NCBI RefSeq assembly: GCF_042675965.1
Contig: NZ_JBHTKJ010000001.1
Coordinates: 124,001-188,000, forward strand
Reading direction: 5' to 3'
DNA: 64,000 bases
DNA from: Virgibacillus_R byunsanensis
Lineage (GTDB): Bacteria > Bacillota > Bacilli > Bacillales > Amphibacillaceae
Shown here: positions 34,519-43,560 of the stretch, in pieces
How positions within the stretch are numbered: the first letter of the stretch is position 1
How the letters are laid out: each line of letters starts with the position of its first letter
Notes under the pieces: generated by a model
Databases searched by the model: none
Told to the model about the DNA's origin: nothing
What the model saw: the letters and a program-made list of their open reading frames with translations, nothing else
Position numbers and translations under genes: made by a program

Positions 34519-35601
34519 GTGTTTAATAAGAAATGGTTTCAAACCTTGGTTTTATTTATTTTAATTTTTCTTTTGATTCTGCTCATCTCAAATGTCGACT
34601 TTGTTTTTGATCCCATATTTAAATATGTAGGTGCTGTAGCAGTTCCTATTATCGGTGCTGGTATATTATTCTATTTAACCAAACCGATTATGCAGCTCTT
34701 TGAACGTTTTAAAATAAATAGAGTCGTTTCTATTCTACTAGTATTTCTAGTATTAATCGGAATTGGGTTTTTCATTAGTATTTATATTGCACCTATTGCA
34801 CAGTCTCAATTTTCAAACCTTGTCGACAACATTCCAAAAATGGTGAAAGGAGCACAGGGGCTAATTTTCGATTTCCAACAATCCCAATTCATAATTCCAG
34901 AAGAAGTAAATAAAGCCATTAATGATTTTACCAACAATCTTCAATCACATATTGAAGGTGTAATGGGGTATATATTTGGGTTTATCGGACAACTCATTGG
35001 ATTTCTTGCCGCTCTCATTTTAGTACCATTCTTTTTGTTCTTTATGCTTAAGGATGGGGATAAACTCGTCCCTTATATAACAAGGATTTTTGATAAGAAG
35101 AAGGCAGATAATATTCGTAGTCTACTTCACAAAATTGATGAAGCATTAACCGCTTTTATACAAGGTCAGTTAATCGTTAGTTTTTGTGTTGGTGTACTGT
35201 TATTAATAGGTTATTACATTATTAAATTGGATTATGCATTAACACTTGCTTTATTTGGATTAATTATGAATGTTATTCCATTTATCGGTCCATTTTTGGC
35301 TGTGATACCTGCATTAATTGTTGGGGCTTTTCAGGATCCTATGATGATCCTTTGGGTTTCCTTAGTAATGCTTATCGCACAACAAATAGAAAGTAACTTC
35401 ATTTCACCAAATGTAATGGGACGCGCACTGGACTTGCATCCACTAACAGTAATCACTGTCATACTAGCAGCAGGAAGCATTGCAGGCTTTCTCGGTATAC
35501 TATTTGCGGTTCCATTTTATGCAGTGCTGAAGACAATTATCGCTCACTTTTATCAAACCTATACCAAATCAAAGGACAAAAAAGAAGATGCTTTAATTTA
35601 A
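34519..35601 (+). CDS. AI-2E family transporter
   Basis: 360 residues, GTG start with AAAAGGTG upstream. PerM/AI-2E exporter family: about eight membrane segments, a soluble amphipathic middle (about 100-150), and the motifs PFFLFFMLKDG, GLIMNVIPFIGPFLAVIPA and QQIESNFISPNVMGRALDLHPL. Family members include a quorum-signal exporter and sodium/proton antiporters; the substrate here is unknown. Confidence 0.9.
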   Translation: MFNKKWFQTLVLFILIFLLILLISNVDFVFDPIFKYVGAVAVPIIGAGILFYLTKPIMQLFERFKINRVVSILLVFLVLIGIGFFISIYIAPIAQSQFSNLVDNIPKMVKGAQGLIFDFQQSQFIIPEEVNKAINDFTNNLQSHIEGVMGYIFGFIGQLIGFLAALILVPFFLFFMLKDGDKLVPYITRIFDKKKADNIRSLLHKIDEALTAFIQGQLIVSFCVGVLLLIGYYIIKLDYALTLALFGLIMNVIPFIGPFLAVIPALIVGAFQDPMMILWVSLVMLIAQQIESNFISPNVMGRALDLHPLTVITVILAAGSIAGFLGILFAVPFYAVLKTIIAHFYQTYTKSKDKKEDALI

Positions 35602-35640
35602 AGCAAGGCTCGGTGCTACCAAGTACCGGGCTTATTTTTT
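35602..35640 (+). terminator. Terminator after AI-2E transporter gene
   Basis: AAGGCTCGGTGCTACC...AAGTACCGGGCTT, an imperfect stem followed by ATTTTTT. Confidence 0.75.
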
Positions 35641-36478
35641 ACTTTTTAAACTCATAAACTACTGATGAACCTACCACATAATAACCTATTTTCTTATAAA
35701 TGCTATTTGAAGTTGGGTTCGCTATGTCCGTATACAGACTACAAAATTGAAACCCTTCGTCTAGTAGGTTTTCGGTGAGTTTTGCCACAGCCGTTGTTGC
35801 ATAGCCATTTCCCTTATATTCATCTGGGGTAAATACAGCATTTATCGCTACCCCATTTTTAGTTTTTCTTGATCTGTTAACCATGGAAACTGGCATGTCA
35901 TTTGCCATCCATAAATAGAGGGATTGATTTTCGATAAAAACTCCTGCTGTTTGGTCTGCATGAGTTTCAGATATATGTTCATTCGCTTCTATACCAAACT
36001 GAATTAACCACTTTTTCACTAGGGAATGATCTTCGTCTGTTGCATGTGCTAAATATCCGTCAACAGTTGGCAGCTCGTTTACTTGATCAACTTGATAAAT
36101 TAATTGCCTCATCTTTAATCTTGCAACTTGGTTCCATTTATTTATAAAAATTTCTACCATTCGGTTTGGTCCAAGTACACCAGGTACTTCCAAATTACTC
36201 TTATACAGAAATTCAGCTACTCCTTCCATGATTTTACTGTCCAAACCATCCACATCAGCAAAAATCCAATTATTAGGTGGGGTTTGCATGAATGCATATA
36301 CTGCCTTTTCGTCTTTTACCACTAGCCCGAGGTAATACCCACCTTTATATGCTTGTTCACCATCTACGAGACGATCAAGAATGCCAAGCATCAAATTGTT
36401 GCAGGCTTCGTTTTTTAGTAAGAGTTCTTCAACTCTATCTGTGTACTTCTCAACAGAGGTTACAACCATTACATCCAT
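35639..36478 (-). CDS. GNAT-family N-acetyltransferase
   Basis: 279 residues, GGGAGCGG upstream. C-terminal GNAT domain (about 140-279) with the acetyl-CoA loop TPDEYKGNGYATTAVAKL and the late motif DIANPTSNSIYKKIGY. The N-terminal half is a diverged GNAT-like domain seen in some Bacillus acetyltransferases. The acceptor is unknown. It converges on the AI-2E gene. Confidence 0.88.
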   Translation of the reverse strand: MDVMVVTSVEKYTDRVEELLLKNEACNNLMLGILDRLVDGEQAYKGGYYLGLVVKDEKAVYAFMQTPPNNWIFADVDGLDSKIMEGVAEFLYKSNLEVPGVLGPNRMVEIFINKWNQVARLKMRQLIYQVDQVNELPTVDGYLAHATDEDHSLVKKWLIQFGIEANEHISETHADQTAGVFIENQSLYLWMANDMPVSMVNRSRKTKNGVAINAVFTPDEYKGNGYATTAVAKLTENLLDEGFQFCSLYTDIANPTSNSIYKKIGYYVVGSSVVYEFKK

Positions 36479-36566
36479 TTTTTCCGCTCCCTTTTATAGT
36501 TAATGTTATCCTAAATTCTTGTTTTGTAAAGGAGACATCAGATAAACTATACTTGGGAGTGATTGT

Positions 36567-36761
36567 ATGACGAGAAAAGAAATCGAAGCTAAATTGGATG
36601 AAGTAAAATCAGATTATGTTCGGATTCAAAGTGACATGGATAAGTTGGAGTATGTCCGTGGAAGGGTTTCTTCTGCTGAACAACAATTAATTCGATTAGA
36701 AGGAGAAATGGCAGAATTGAATAAGAAGCTTGATGCCATGGATGAAGAGGAAAACGAATAA
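36567..36761 (+). CDS. SE1832-family small coiled-coil protein
   Basis: 64 residues, GGGAGTG upstream, closed by a strong terminator. One long charged helix with heptad spacing (LDEVKSDYVRIQSDMDKLEY, later EGEMAELNKKLDAMD). It resembles the uncharacterised SE1832 family of Bacillales. No function known. Confidence 0.8.
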   Translation: MTRKEIEAKLDEVKSDYVRIQSDMDKLEYVRGRVSSAEQQLIRLEGEMAELNKKLDAMDEEENE

Positions 36762-36794
36762 AAAGAGTGAAACCACTGAGGTTTCACTCTTTTC
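36759..36794. terminator. Bidirectional terminator
   Basis: Perfect stem AAAAGAGTGAAACC / GGTTTCACTCTTTT with a 5-base loop between convergent genes. Confidence 0.92.
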
Positions 36795-38687
36795 TTATTG
36801 TCTGTTTCCATTTCCTTTGCCATTTCCGTTACCGTTATTATTACCGTTATTTCGTTGATTGTCTAGTTTATTTTGTATTTTTTTAAATTCCTTACTTTGA
36901 GAAGTTAAGCTTACTATTGTATCCCCTTTTTCAGGTGTATTTCTCATTTCTTCTGAATAATACTTAATCTGTCCAGAAGGTTTAATGAAATATAGTAGGA
37001 CTGTTGTATCCTCTCTATCCTCTAAATACTGCTTATATTTATATTTTTCTGTAAGCACTGTTTGCCGAAACACGTATCCACTTGAAAGTCTGGAACAAAG
37101 ATCGTCTACTGACACTTCCTGTTTAAATAGGATTCTTCCTGCAACTTTATCAACGATATCTTCCACATTATTATTTCTAAGTTGATGAAATGGACTTACT
37201 TTGAATACATTCGTTCTGCCATATTCAGGCATAAATGTTGTACAAACAAGTGCATTGTAGGAATGATATTCGGTTGCTGCAATTAAGTACTCATATGGAA
37301 TAGTGTCCAAATGGTATTCCGTTTGTTCTGAAAGCATTTCCCCATGGTAAAACGGGATGCCAGTTTTACGTGCATGCTGCAACCTCTCCCATGATGAGTC
37401 AACTATGATTACAGGCGATTTAGCCTTCATTAGCGACTTTGCAAGTTCAGCAGTAAACCTATTACTACCAACAATTAATGTACCTGGTCTTCCCTCCATT
37501 GATAAATGAAGTTTTTTCGATAACCAACCGACTGAAAACCCATGTGCACAAACGGTAAAGAAAACAAGCCCAAAGGTCAATGTTGTTAGGATATTTGCGT
37601 CTTCATATCCTGCCTCGGTTAAAATGGAGGCAAAGTAACTTGACACGGTTAATGCAACAATCCCCCTTGGTGCGATCCACCCAACTAATACTTTTTCATT
37701 TAGTGATAGTCCGGTACCTATTGTGGATATGAAAATAGACAATGGACGAACAATGAACATCATCAATAATACATAACCGAGAATATTTGGACTGAACATT
37801 TGCAGCAACGTTTCTATTTGCAAGGACGCTGTCAGCATAATAAATATTGCTGAAATTAACAAAATCGTGATGTTTTCTTTAAAATGGCGCATATCGGCTA
37901 CGGAACTTATCCCCATATTTGCAAGTGTAACTCCCATCGCTGTAACGGATAATAGTCCTGTTTCATGCATAATTTCATCAGCAATTGTAAAACACAATAT
38001 TACTACAATAAATACTGCAGGTGACTTTAAGAATTCCGGGATATGGCCAGTTTCGAACATCCAGCCAATTCCCCGACCAAAAGCCCAACCTAATATCGCG
38101 GCAAATATTGACGCTGCAAAAAACATCATGAGTGCTGTACCATCAGGATTATTAGCAGTTAAGAATGCAATAATTTCAAAAGCAAAAACGGCCAGTAGTG
38201 CTCCAATTGGGTCAACAATTATACCTTCCCATTTAAGTATTTTTGCTGGTCTTGGCTTTAACTTGGATTGACGTAGTAATGGCATAATAACAGTCGGACC
38301 AGTAACAATAAATAGTCCACCAATAACAAATGCTACAGCCCATGACAAGCCAGCAATATAATGTGCTGTCAATGAGCCTAGGATCCACGCTAAAAAGGCT
38401 CCGACTGTTGATATACGAAAAACAGGTTTCCCAAGTCCTCGAAGTTCTTTAAAACTTAAATTTAATGCCCCTTCAAAAAGGATAATGGCTACTGCAACAG
38501 AAATAATCGGATTATATAAATTGCCAAAGTCTTCTTCGGGATTCATCAAACCGAAAATTGGACCTACCAAAAGACCAGTAATGGACATGATAACGATAGC
38601 TGGCATCCGATAACGCCAAGCTAACCACTGGGATCCAATTCCTAAAAGACCTATAAGCATAATTTCAAATAGAATAGATGGAACCAT
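36795..38687 (-). CDS. CPA-type cation:proton antiporter with C-terminal TrkA-like region
   Basis: 630 residues, GGGGG upstream. About twelve membrane segments to residue 390 with VAVAIILFEGALNLSF, ATPS-like TGPTVIMPLL, and DP in VDPIGALLAVF, typical of monovalent cation/proton antiporters of the NhaP group. Residues about 395-600 form a Rossmann-like regulatory part (TLIVGSNRFTAELAKSLMKA) and a TrkA-C-like part. The tail is an odd Asn/Gly run (NNGNNNGNGNGKGNGN). It exchanges Na+ or K+ for H+ by family; the exact ion is not readable. Confidence 0.88.
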   Translation of the reverse strand: MVPSILFEIMLIGLLGIGSQWLAWRYRMPAIVIMSITGLLVGPIFGLMNPEEDFGNLYNPIISVAVAIILFEGALNLSFKELRGLGKPVFRISTVGAFLAWILGSLTAHYIAGLSWAVAFVIGGLFIVTGPTVIMPLLRQSKLKPRPAKILKWEGIIVDPIGALLAVFAFEIIAFLTANNPDGTALMMFFAASIFAAILGWAFGRGIGWMFETGHIPEFLKSPAVFIVVILCFTIADEIMHETGLLSVTAMGVTLANMGISSVADMRHFKENITILLISAIFIMLTASLQIETLLQMFSPNILGYVLLMMFIVRPLSIFISTIGTGLSLNEKVLVGWIAPRGIVALTVSSYFASILTEAGYEDANILTTLTFGLVFFTVCAHGFSVGWLSKKLHLSMEGRPGTLIVGSNRFTAELAKSLMKAKSPVIIVDSSWERLQHARKTGIPFYHGEMLSEQTEYHLDTIPYEYLIAATEYHSYNALVCTTFMPEYGRTNVFKVSPFHQLRNNNVEDIVDKVAGRILFKQEVSVDDLCSRLSSGYVFRQTVLTEKYKYKQYLEDREDTTVLLYFIKPSGQIKYYSEEMRNTPEKGDTIVSLTSQSKEFKKIQNKLDNQRNNGNNNGNGNGKGNGNRQ

Positions 38688-39071
38688 ATCTTACCCCCTA
38701 ACTACATTATTATTGATTAAAAGAAAGACACTGCCTTAATATATAAAGAACATTTTAAAGGGGTACACAAAGAATGTAAACAATTAAATCTTTAACTATT
38801 ATTATCTTAAAATACATATTTATCACAAATTTGTTAAAAATAGCTGCTGAATTGCGTTGACAACCTATTATCTCCTTGATAAGATTATTTTTGCTATTAT
38901 GCTAATAAAATTTAATAGGGAATTACCTCTTTTATTATCTGATAATAATGACAATAATATCCCTTCTATCTAAGAAACCTAAGTGTAATTTACTTTTCAT
39001 ACATGTAAGCGGTTTCCAGTGAACTTCATAACAATACATTCGAAACATCTTAGTCGGAGGGAGCTTTCATC
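38688..39071. other. Divergent promoter region (antiporter / brnQ)
   Basis: No gene. A good sigma-A-like promoter for brnQ lies at 38857-38885 (see entry). No T-box or riboswitch features seen. Confidence 0.6.
38857..38885 (+). promoter_or_regulatory. Candidate sigma-A promoter for brnQ
   Basis: TTGACA, 17-base spacer, TAAGAT. About 185 bases upstream of the brnQ start, leaving a long leader. Confidence 0.55.
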
Positions 39072-40370
39072 ATGAATAAAGATACTTTTATTATTGGCTT
39101 TATGCTTTTTGCATTATTCTTTGGGGCAGGAAATCTCATCTACCCCCCTACACTCGGTATTGATTCCGGTACATCCTATTGGGTAGCCATCAGCGGGTTC
39201 GTACTAACTGGTGTCGGGTTACCAATTTTGGCCGTTACAGCTATATCCTATGTAAAAAATGATGCCAGGGAAATTGCAGATCATGTTCACCCATTATTCG
39301 GACTCATCTTTACATCAATAGTTTACTTAGCAATCGGCCCTTTTTTCGGGATTCCACGTGCTGCATCAGTAGCTTTTGAAATGAGTGTAGAACCATTTTC
39401 TGATGGTGCTTCTACCTTATCTTTGTTTATTTTCACAACAATATTCTTTTTGTTTGTTTATATTGTTAGCTTAAACCCGTCTAAGATGGTGGATCGAGTC
39501 GGTCAATTTCTTACACCGATTTTATTACTAGCAATTGTTGGACTAAGCATTGGTGGATTCTTATTAATAGACAGTACTTTACCTGGGCCGACTGAAAAAT
39601 ATGAATCATCTCCATTTTTCACAGGGTTCGTTGAAGGTTATTTAACGATGGATGCTATTGCAGCCTTAGCCTTTGGTATTATCGTTGTGAATGCTTTTAA
39701 GGAACGTGGAGTAACTACACAACAACAGTTAGTCAAGTCCACCTTAAAAGCCGGAATCATAACAGGTATAGGTTTAATTACTGTTTATGGATCGATTGGG
39801 TGGATTGGTGCAAAGATGGCTGACCAAGGGACCTACACAAATGGCGGGGAAATTCTATCAAGTGCTGCTCATATGATTTTTGGAAGTTTCGGAACGTTAT
39901 TACTTGGTGTTATTGTTGCCTTAGCCTGCTTTACTACCTCAGTAGGTTTAGTTGTTGCAAGTGGCCAGTTTTTTAACAAGGTAACACGTGTACCCTACAG
40001 ATGGATAATTTTATGTGTAACGATTGGAAGTTATCTGATCGCGAACCAGGGATTAAATACAATAATTAATTTTTCTGTCCCGGTGCTTGTATTCATTTAT
40101 CCAATTGCAATTGTTCTAATCCTGCTAACGTTTTTAAGAGGATTATTTCAAGGGTCACCTCTGGTTTACCGCGGAGCTATTTTACTAACTGCTATCGTTA
40201 GTCTGTATGATGGATTAATTGCATTCGGATTTGATTTAGCTGCAATTACACCATTTATGGAAAGCTTACCCTTGTTCCCGATCGGGCTGAGCTGGCTTGT
40301 ACCCGCCATAATTGGTGGAATGATTGGCTTTTTTGCTCATAATACAATACGACCCTCCTTTTCTCGGTAA
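39072..40370 (+). CDS. brnQ: Branched-chain amino acid transporter BrnQ
   Basis: 432 residues, GGAGGGAG upstream. LIVCS family (branched-chain amino acid:cation symporter): MLFALFFGAGNLIYPPTLG at the N-terminus, GPFFGIPRAASVAFEM, GYLTMDAIAALAFGIIVV, LACFTTSVGLV; twelve membrane segments. Imports leucine, isoleucine and valine with Na+ in known members. Single gene followed by a terminator. Confidence 0.95.
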   Translation: MNKDTFIIGFMLFALFFGAGNLIYPPTLGIDSGTSYWVAISGFVLTGVGLPILAVTAISYVKNDAREIADHVHPLFGLIFTSIVYLAIGPFFGIPRAASVAFEMSVEPFSDGASTLSLFIFTTIFFLFVYIVSLNPSKMVDRVGQFLTPILLLAIVGLSIGGFLLIDSTLPGPTEKYESSPFFTGFVEGYLTMDAIAALAFGIIVVNAFKERGVTTQQQLVKSTLKAGIITGIGLITVYGSIGWIGAKMADQGTYTNGGEILSSAAHMIFGSFGTLLLGVIVALACFTTSVGLVVASGQFFNKVTRVPYRWIILCVTIGSYLIANQGLNTIINFSVPVLVFIYPIAIVLILLTFLRGLFQGSPLVYRGAILLTAIVSLYDGLIAFGFDLAAITPFMESLPLFPIGLSWLVPAIIGGMIGFFAHNTIRPSFSR

Positions 40371-40429
40371 TAGTTGACTCTATGTCTAACGGATTCTTGT
40401 TCCTATCAAAAACATTAAAAATGTAACGT

Positions 40430-40473
40430 AAAATGCCCATCAAGTTGTATGCAAATTTGATGAGCATTTTTTG
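40430..40473 (+). terminator. Terminator after brnQ
   Basis: AAAATGCCCATCAA...TTTGATGAGCATTTTTT, one mismatch. Confidence 0.85.
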
Positions 40474-40714
40474 TTGGTATAATAGAAATTTACAGTTTAA
40501 AATCCATTATAATTGTCGTGTGATTTGTACCCCCGATTTGTTTGGTAAACGTCTACATTTTGGCCTACAAATTCGGATGCAAATTAGCATACATAAATTT
40601 ACCAATAAATTGGTTTCGTTTCCCTTGATTCTACAAGGTATTCTGAATATTTATGGTTGGCACAAGAAGAGCAGTCGCTTCTTGTGAAAAGAGGTAGATA
40701 ATGGACGGAGAAAT

Positions 40715-40915
40715 TTTAAGCGGACCCCAGTGCCCTTATTTGTGTCAAAAACAATGATTTTTAAGGTCGAGCGGACTCAGGGGATCTTATTGCATGAAAA
40801 AACAGTCTATTACTCCTAGAACTGTTACAAATAAAGTCCGCTGAGTCCGACAACAGCGATGAATATAGATAATGAAAGAAAATAAGGTCCAATGAGTCCG
40901 CAAAAAAGATAGGCT
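40715..40915. repeat. Dispersed AGCGGACTCAG-type repeats
   Basis: Motif AGCGGACCCCAGTGCCCTTATT near 40719 recurs as GAGCGGACTCAGGGGATCTTA near 40769, and inverted as AATAAAGTCCGCTGAGTCCG near 40832 and AATAAGGTCCAATGAGTCCG near 40882. A degenerate intergenic family. Confidence 0.7.
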
Positions 40916-41187
40916 ATCTCACCAAGGGGACCTTTTTTATTCAATACGCATTTTGCTTTATTACAGGAATGCTTTCTTATTTGCCAAGAAAAATCTCAGT
41001 CCAGTGAACAGAGAATTTTAAATTTTTAGTTATGAAATACCACTACTAATACGATGCGATTAATAGTACAAATTTAGGTACATTTTATAGTGTGACTTCG
41101 AGTTTTGCGATAGGTAACGGAACCCGTTACTCTATGTCAGCTTTTTTTATTGATTGATAAACTATAATATTTATAATTAATTATGTA

Positions 41188-41252
41188 AGCCACGTCCAGC
41201 ACTAGCACCCAACGTCGCCATACCCCTAAGGGCGCTTCTAGCTTTTGCTGTT
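41188..41252 (-). repeat. Repeat family A, partial reverse copy
   Basis: On the minus strand: AGCAAAAGCTAGAAGCGCCC...GTATGGCGACGTTGGGTGCTAGTGCTGGACGTGGCTTAC. It keeps the two ends of repeat A (AAAAGCxxxAGCGCCC and GCTGGACGTGGCTTA) with the middle deleted. Confidence 0.75.
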
Positions 41253-41361
41253 TAAAATTAAAAAGTGGCAATTTTTCTTCCTGTAAAATTCGTTTTTCAC
41301 AAAGGATTCAATGTTATGAAAAAAATATGTTAGGATTATATAAGAAAAGGAGGACACCTCG

Positions 41362-43503
41362 ATGCCTGTTAAAGAAAAAGAAATCTTGCACACTTATTTT
41401 GGTTATGAAACATTTCGTCCCGGACAACAAGAGACGATTGATCATATTCTACAATTTAATAACACACTTGCTGTAATGCCAACTGGTGGTGGTAAGTCGT
41501 TATGCTACCAGATCCCCGGTATGACCCTTGATGGAACAGCCATTATTATCTCCCCATTAATATCACTTATGAAGGATCAGGTAGATGCACTGCAGTCATT
41601 GGGTATTTCTGCTACATATATTAATAGTTCCCTGACACCCGGGGAACAACAAACGCGACTACAGGATTTAGCTGCCGAGCGGTATAAATTTGTCTACGTT
41701 GCTCCTGAACGCTTTGAATCGTTCAGCTTCATAAATGTTATTAAGAATATCCCAATTGCTTTAGTAGCGTTTGATGAAGCACATTGCATCTCTCAATGGG
41801 GCCATGATTTCCGGCCAAGTTATCGTTCCATTGTCCCTAACTTGAAAAAGATACCAAACATACCTGTGTTCATAGCCTTAACCGCAACAGCAACGGAAGA
41901 AGTAATCACTGATATTCAAGGTTTATTACATATCGAAAATGATCATGTTGTCCATACAGGTTTTGAACGAGGCAATTTATCCTTTCATATGGTAAAAGGG
42001 AAGGATAAAGCCACATATGTACGATCTTTTTTAGATGAACATCAGGATGAATCAGGTATTATATACACAGCAACACGCAAACAAGCTGACGCATTATATG
42101 ATCAGCTTACTAAACGCGGTGTCGCTGTTGCCAAGTACCATGCTGGTCTATCTGAGCATGAACGGAAGCAAGCACAAGCTGCATTTATCCATGATGAAAT
42201 CACAGTAATGATTGCAACAAATGCGTTTGGGATGGGAATTGACAAATCAAACGTGCGCTTTGTCATTCACTATGCTATGCCTATGAATATTGAATCCTAC
42301 TATCAGGAAGCTGGCAGGGCTGGACGTGACGGAGAACCAAGTGACTGTATCTTATTGTTTTCACCGCAGGATATTCAATTACAGAAGTTTTTAATTGAAC
42401 AATCCCTGATGGATGATACCGCAAAACAAAAGGAATACCGTAAATTACAAGCCATGATCAATTACTGTCATACCCATGGCTGTTTAACAACTTCCATCTT
42501 AGATTATTTCAATAACACCGATACAGAGGATACATGCGGTCGTTGCAGTAATTGTTTACATCGCCAGGAAAAAACAGACATAACAGAAGAAGCACAAATG
42601 ATTCTTTCATGTGTTAAACGAATGGGAGAAAGATTTGGTGTGGGGATGACTGCTAAGGTATTGAAAGGATCAAAAGACAAGAAAATAAAGGATTTCCGTC
42701 TGGATAAAATATCTACCTATGGCATCTTGTCAGCATACACAGAAAAAGAGCTAACCGAATGGATTCATTTTCTCATTGCGGAACAGCTGCTTGCCACAGA
42801 AGAAGGGAAATTTCCGACATTAAAATTAAATCAAAATGCAGTGGATGTGTTAAAAGGAAAACGTCCTGTCTGGATTTATACAGCACCAATTCCAACCAGC
42901 GAAGATGCAGACTATTACGAGGAATTATTTAACTCATTACGTGGACTGCGTAAACAGTTAGCTGATGAACAAGACGTTCCACCATATGTGTTGTTTTCTG
43001 ATGCGACCTTAAAAGAATTGAGCCGATACTTCCCAACTACAAAAGAGGACATGCTACAAATCAAAGGCGTAGGCGAAAAGAAATATGACCAATATGGGGA
43101 AGCGTTTTTAGCTGTTATTCAAAAATGGCGCAGTGCTAATCAGGATGTTAAAACGAAGGTCAGAATTGATGATGCACCATCACCAAAACCAAAAAAGACT
43201 ACAGACGATCGACCAAGCCACATGATTACCTATCACATGTTTCAATCCGGAAAGCCATTAAACGATATTGCAGTAATTCGGGAAATGTCGAAACAAACCA
43301 TTGAAAATCATATTTTTAAAGCATTTCAGAATGGCCATCCGATCGCATGGGGCATCTTTTTTAATGATGAAGAGGAAGCAAACGTTTTAGCTGTACATGA
43401 GCAAATCGATGAACCTAAACTGAAGCCCTTAAAAGAAGCATTGCCAGATGGATACGATTATACAAAGATTAAAGCCGTTTTGATTAAAAATGGAGTAATG
43501 TAG
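41362..43503 (+). CDS. recQ: ATP-dependent DNA helicase RecQ
   Basis: 713 residues, AGGAGG upstream. Full RecQ order: helicase core with FRPGQQETI, Walker A MPTGGGKSLCYQ, DEAH in AFDEAHCISQWGHDFR, motif VI QEAGRAGRDG; RecQ-C zinc site CGRCSNC near 395; winged helix; HRDC domain about 515-595 (LRGLRKQLADEQDVPPYVLF); and a C-terminal HTH_40-like domain. Unwinds DNA 3' to 5' in recombination and fork repair. Monocistronic. Confidence 0.97.
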   Translation: MPVKEKEILHTYFGYETFRPGQQETIDHILQFNNTLAVMPTGGGKSLCYQIPGMTLDGTAIIISPLISLMKDQVDALQSLGISATYINSSLTPGEQQTRLQDLAAERYKFVYVAPERFESFSFINVIKNIPIALVAFDEAHCISQWGHDFRPSYRSIVPNLKKIPNIPVFIALTATATEEVITDIQGLLHIENDHVVHTGFERGNLSFHMVKGKDKATYVRSFLDEHQDESGIIYTATRKQADALYDQLTKRGVAVAKYHAGLSEHERKQAQAAFIHDEITVMIATNAFGMGIDKSNVRFVIHYAMPMNIESYYQEAGRAGRDGEPSDCILLFSPQDIQLQKFLIEQSLMDDTAKQKEYRKLQAMINYCHTHGCLTTSILDYFNNTDTEDTCGRCSNCLHRQEKTDITEEAQMILSCVKRMGERFGVGMTAKVLKGSKDKKIKDFRLDKISTYGILSAYTEKELTEWIHFLIAEQLLATEEGKFPTLKLNQNAVDVLKGKRPVWIYTAPIPTSEDADYYEELFNSLRGLRKQLADEQDVPPYVLFSDATLKELSRYFPTTKEDMLQIKGVGEKKYDQYGEAFLAVIQKWRSANQDVKTKVRIDDAPSPKPKKTTDDRPSHMITYHMFQSGKPLNDIAVIREMSKQTIENHIFKAFQNGHPIAWGIFFNDEEEANVLAVHEQIDEPKLKPLKEALPDGYDYTKIKAVLIKNGVM

Positions 43504-43552
43504 AAAACCACCATGCCACCTCTAAAATGAGGGTAGCATGGTGGTTTTCTAA
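43503..43552. terminator. Bidirectional terminator recQ / aminopeptidase
   Basis: Perfect 14-base stem GAAAACCACCATGC / GCATGGTGGTTTTC. Confidence 0.93.
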
Positions 43553-43560
43553 ATGTACTA

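Larger units (their letters stand above)
40474..41361. other. Repeat-containing gap before recQ
   Basis: No credible gene. Contains scattered copies of an AGCGGAC(C/T)CAG(T/G)G type motif with CCTTATT in both orientations (about 40715-40915), and a reverse, partial copy of repeat A at 41188-41252. The open frame at 40433-40687 lacks a ribosome binding site. Confidence 0.6.
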
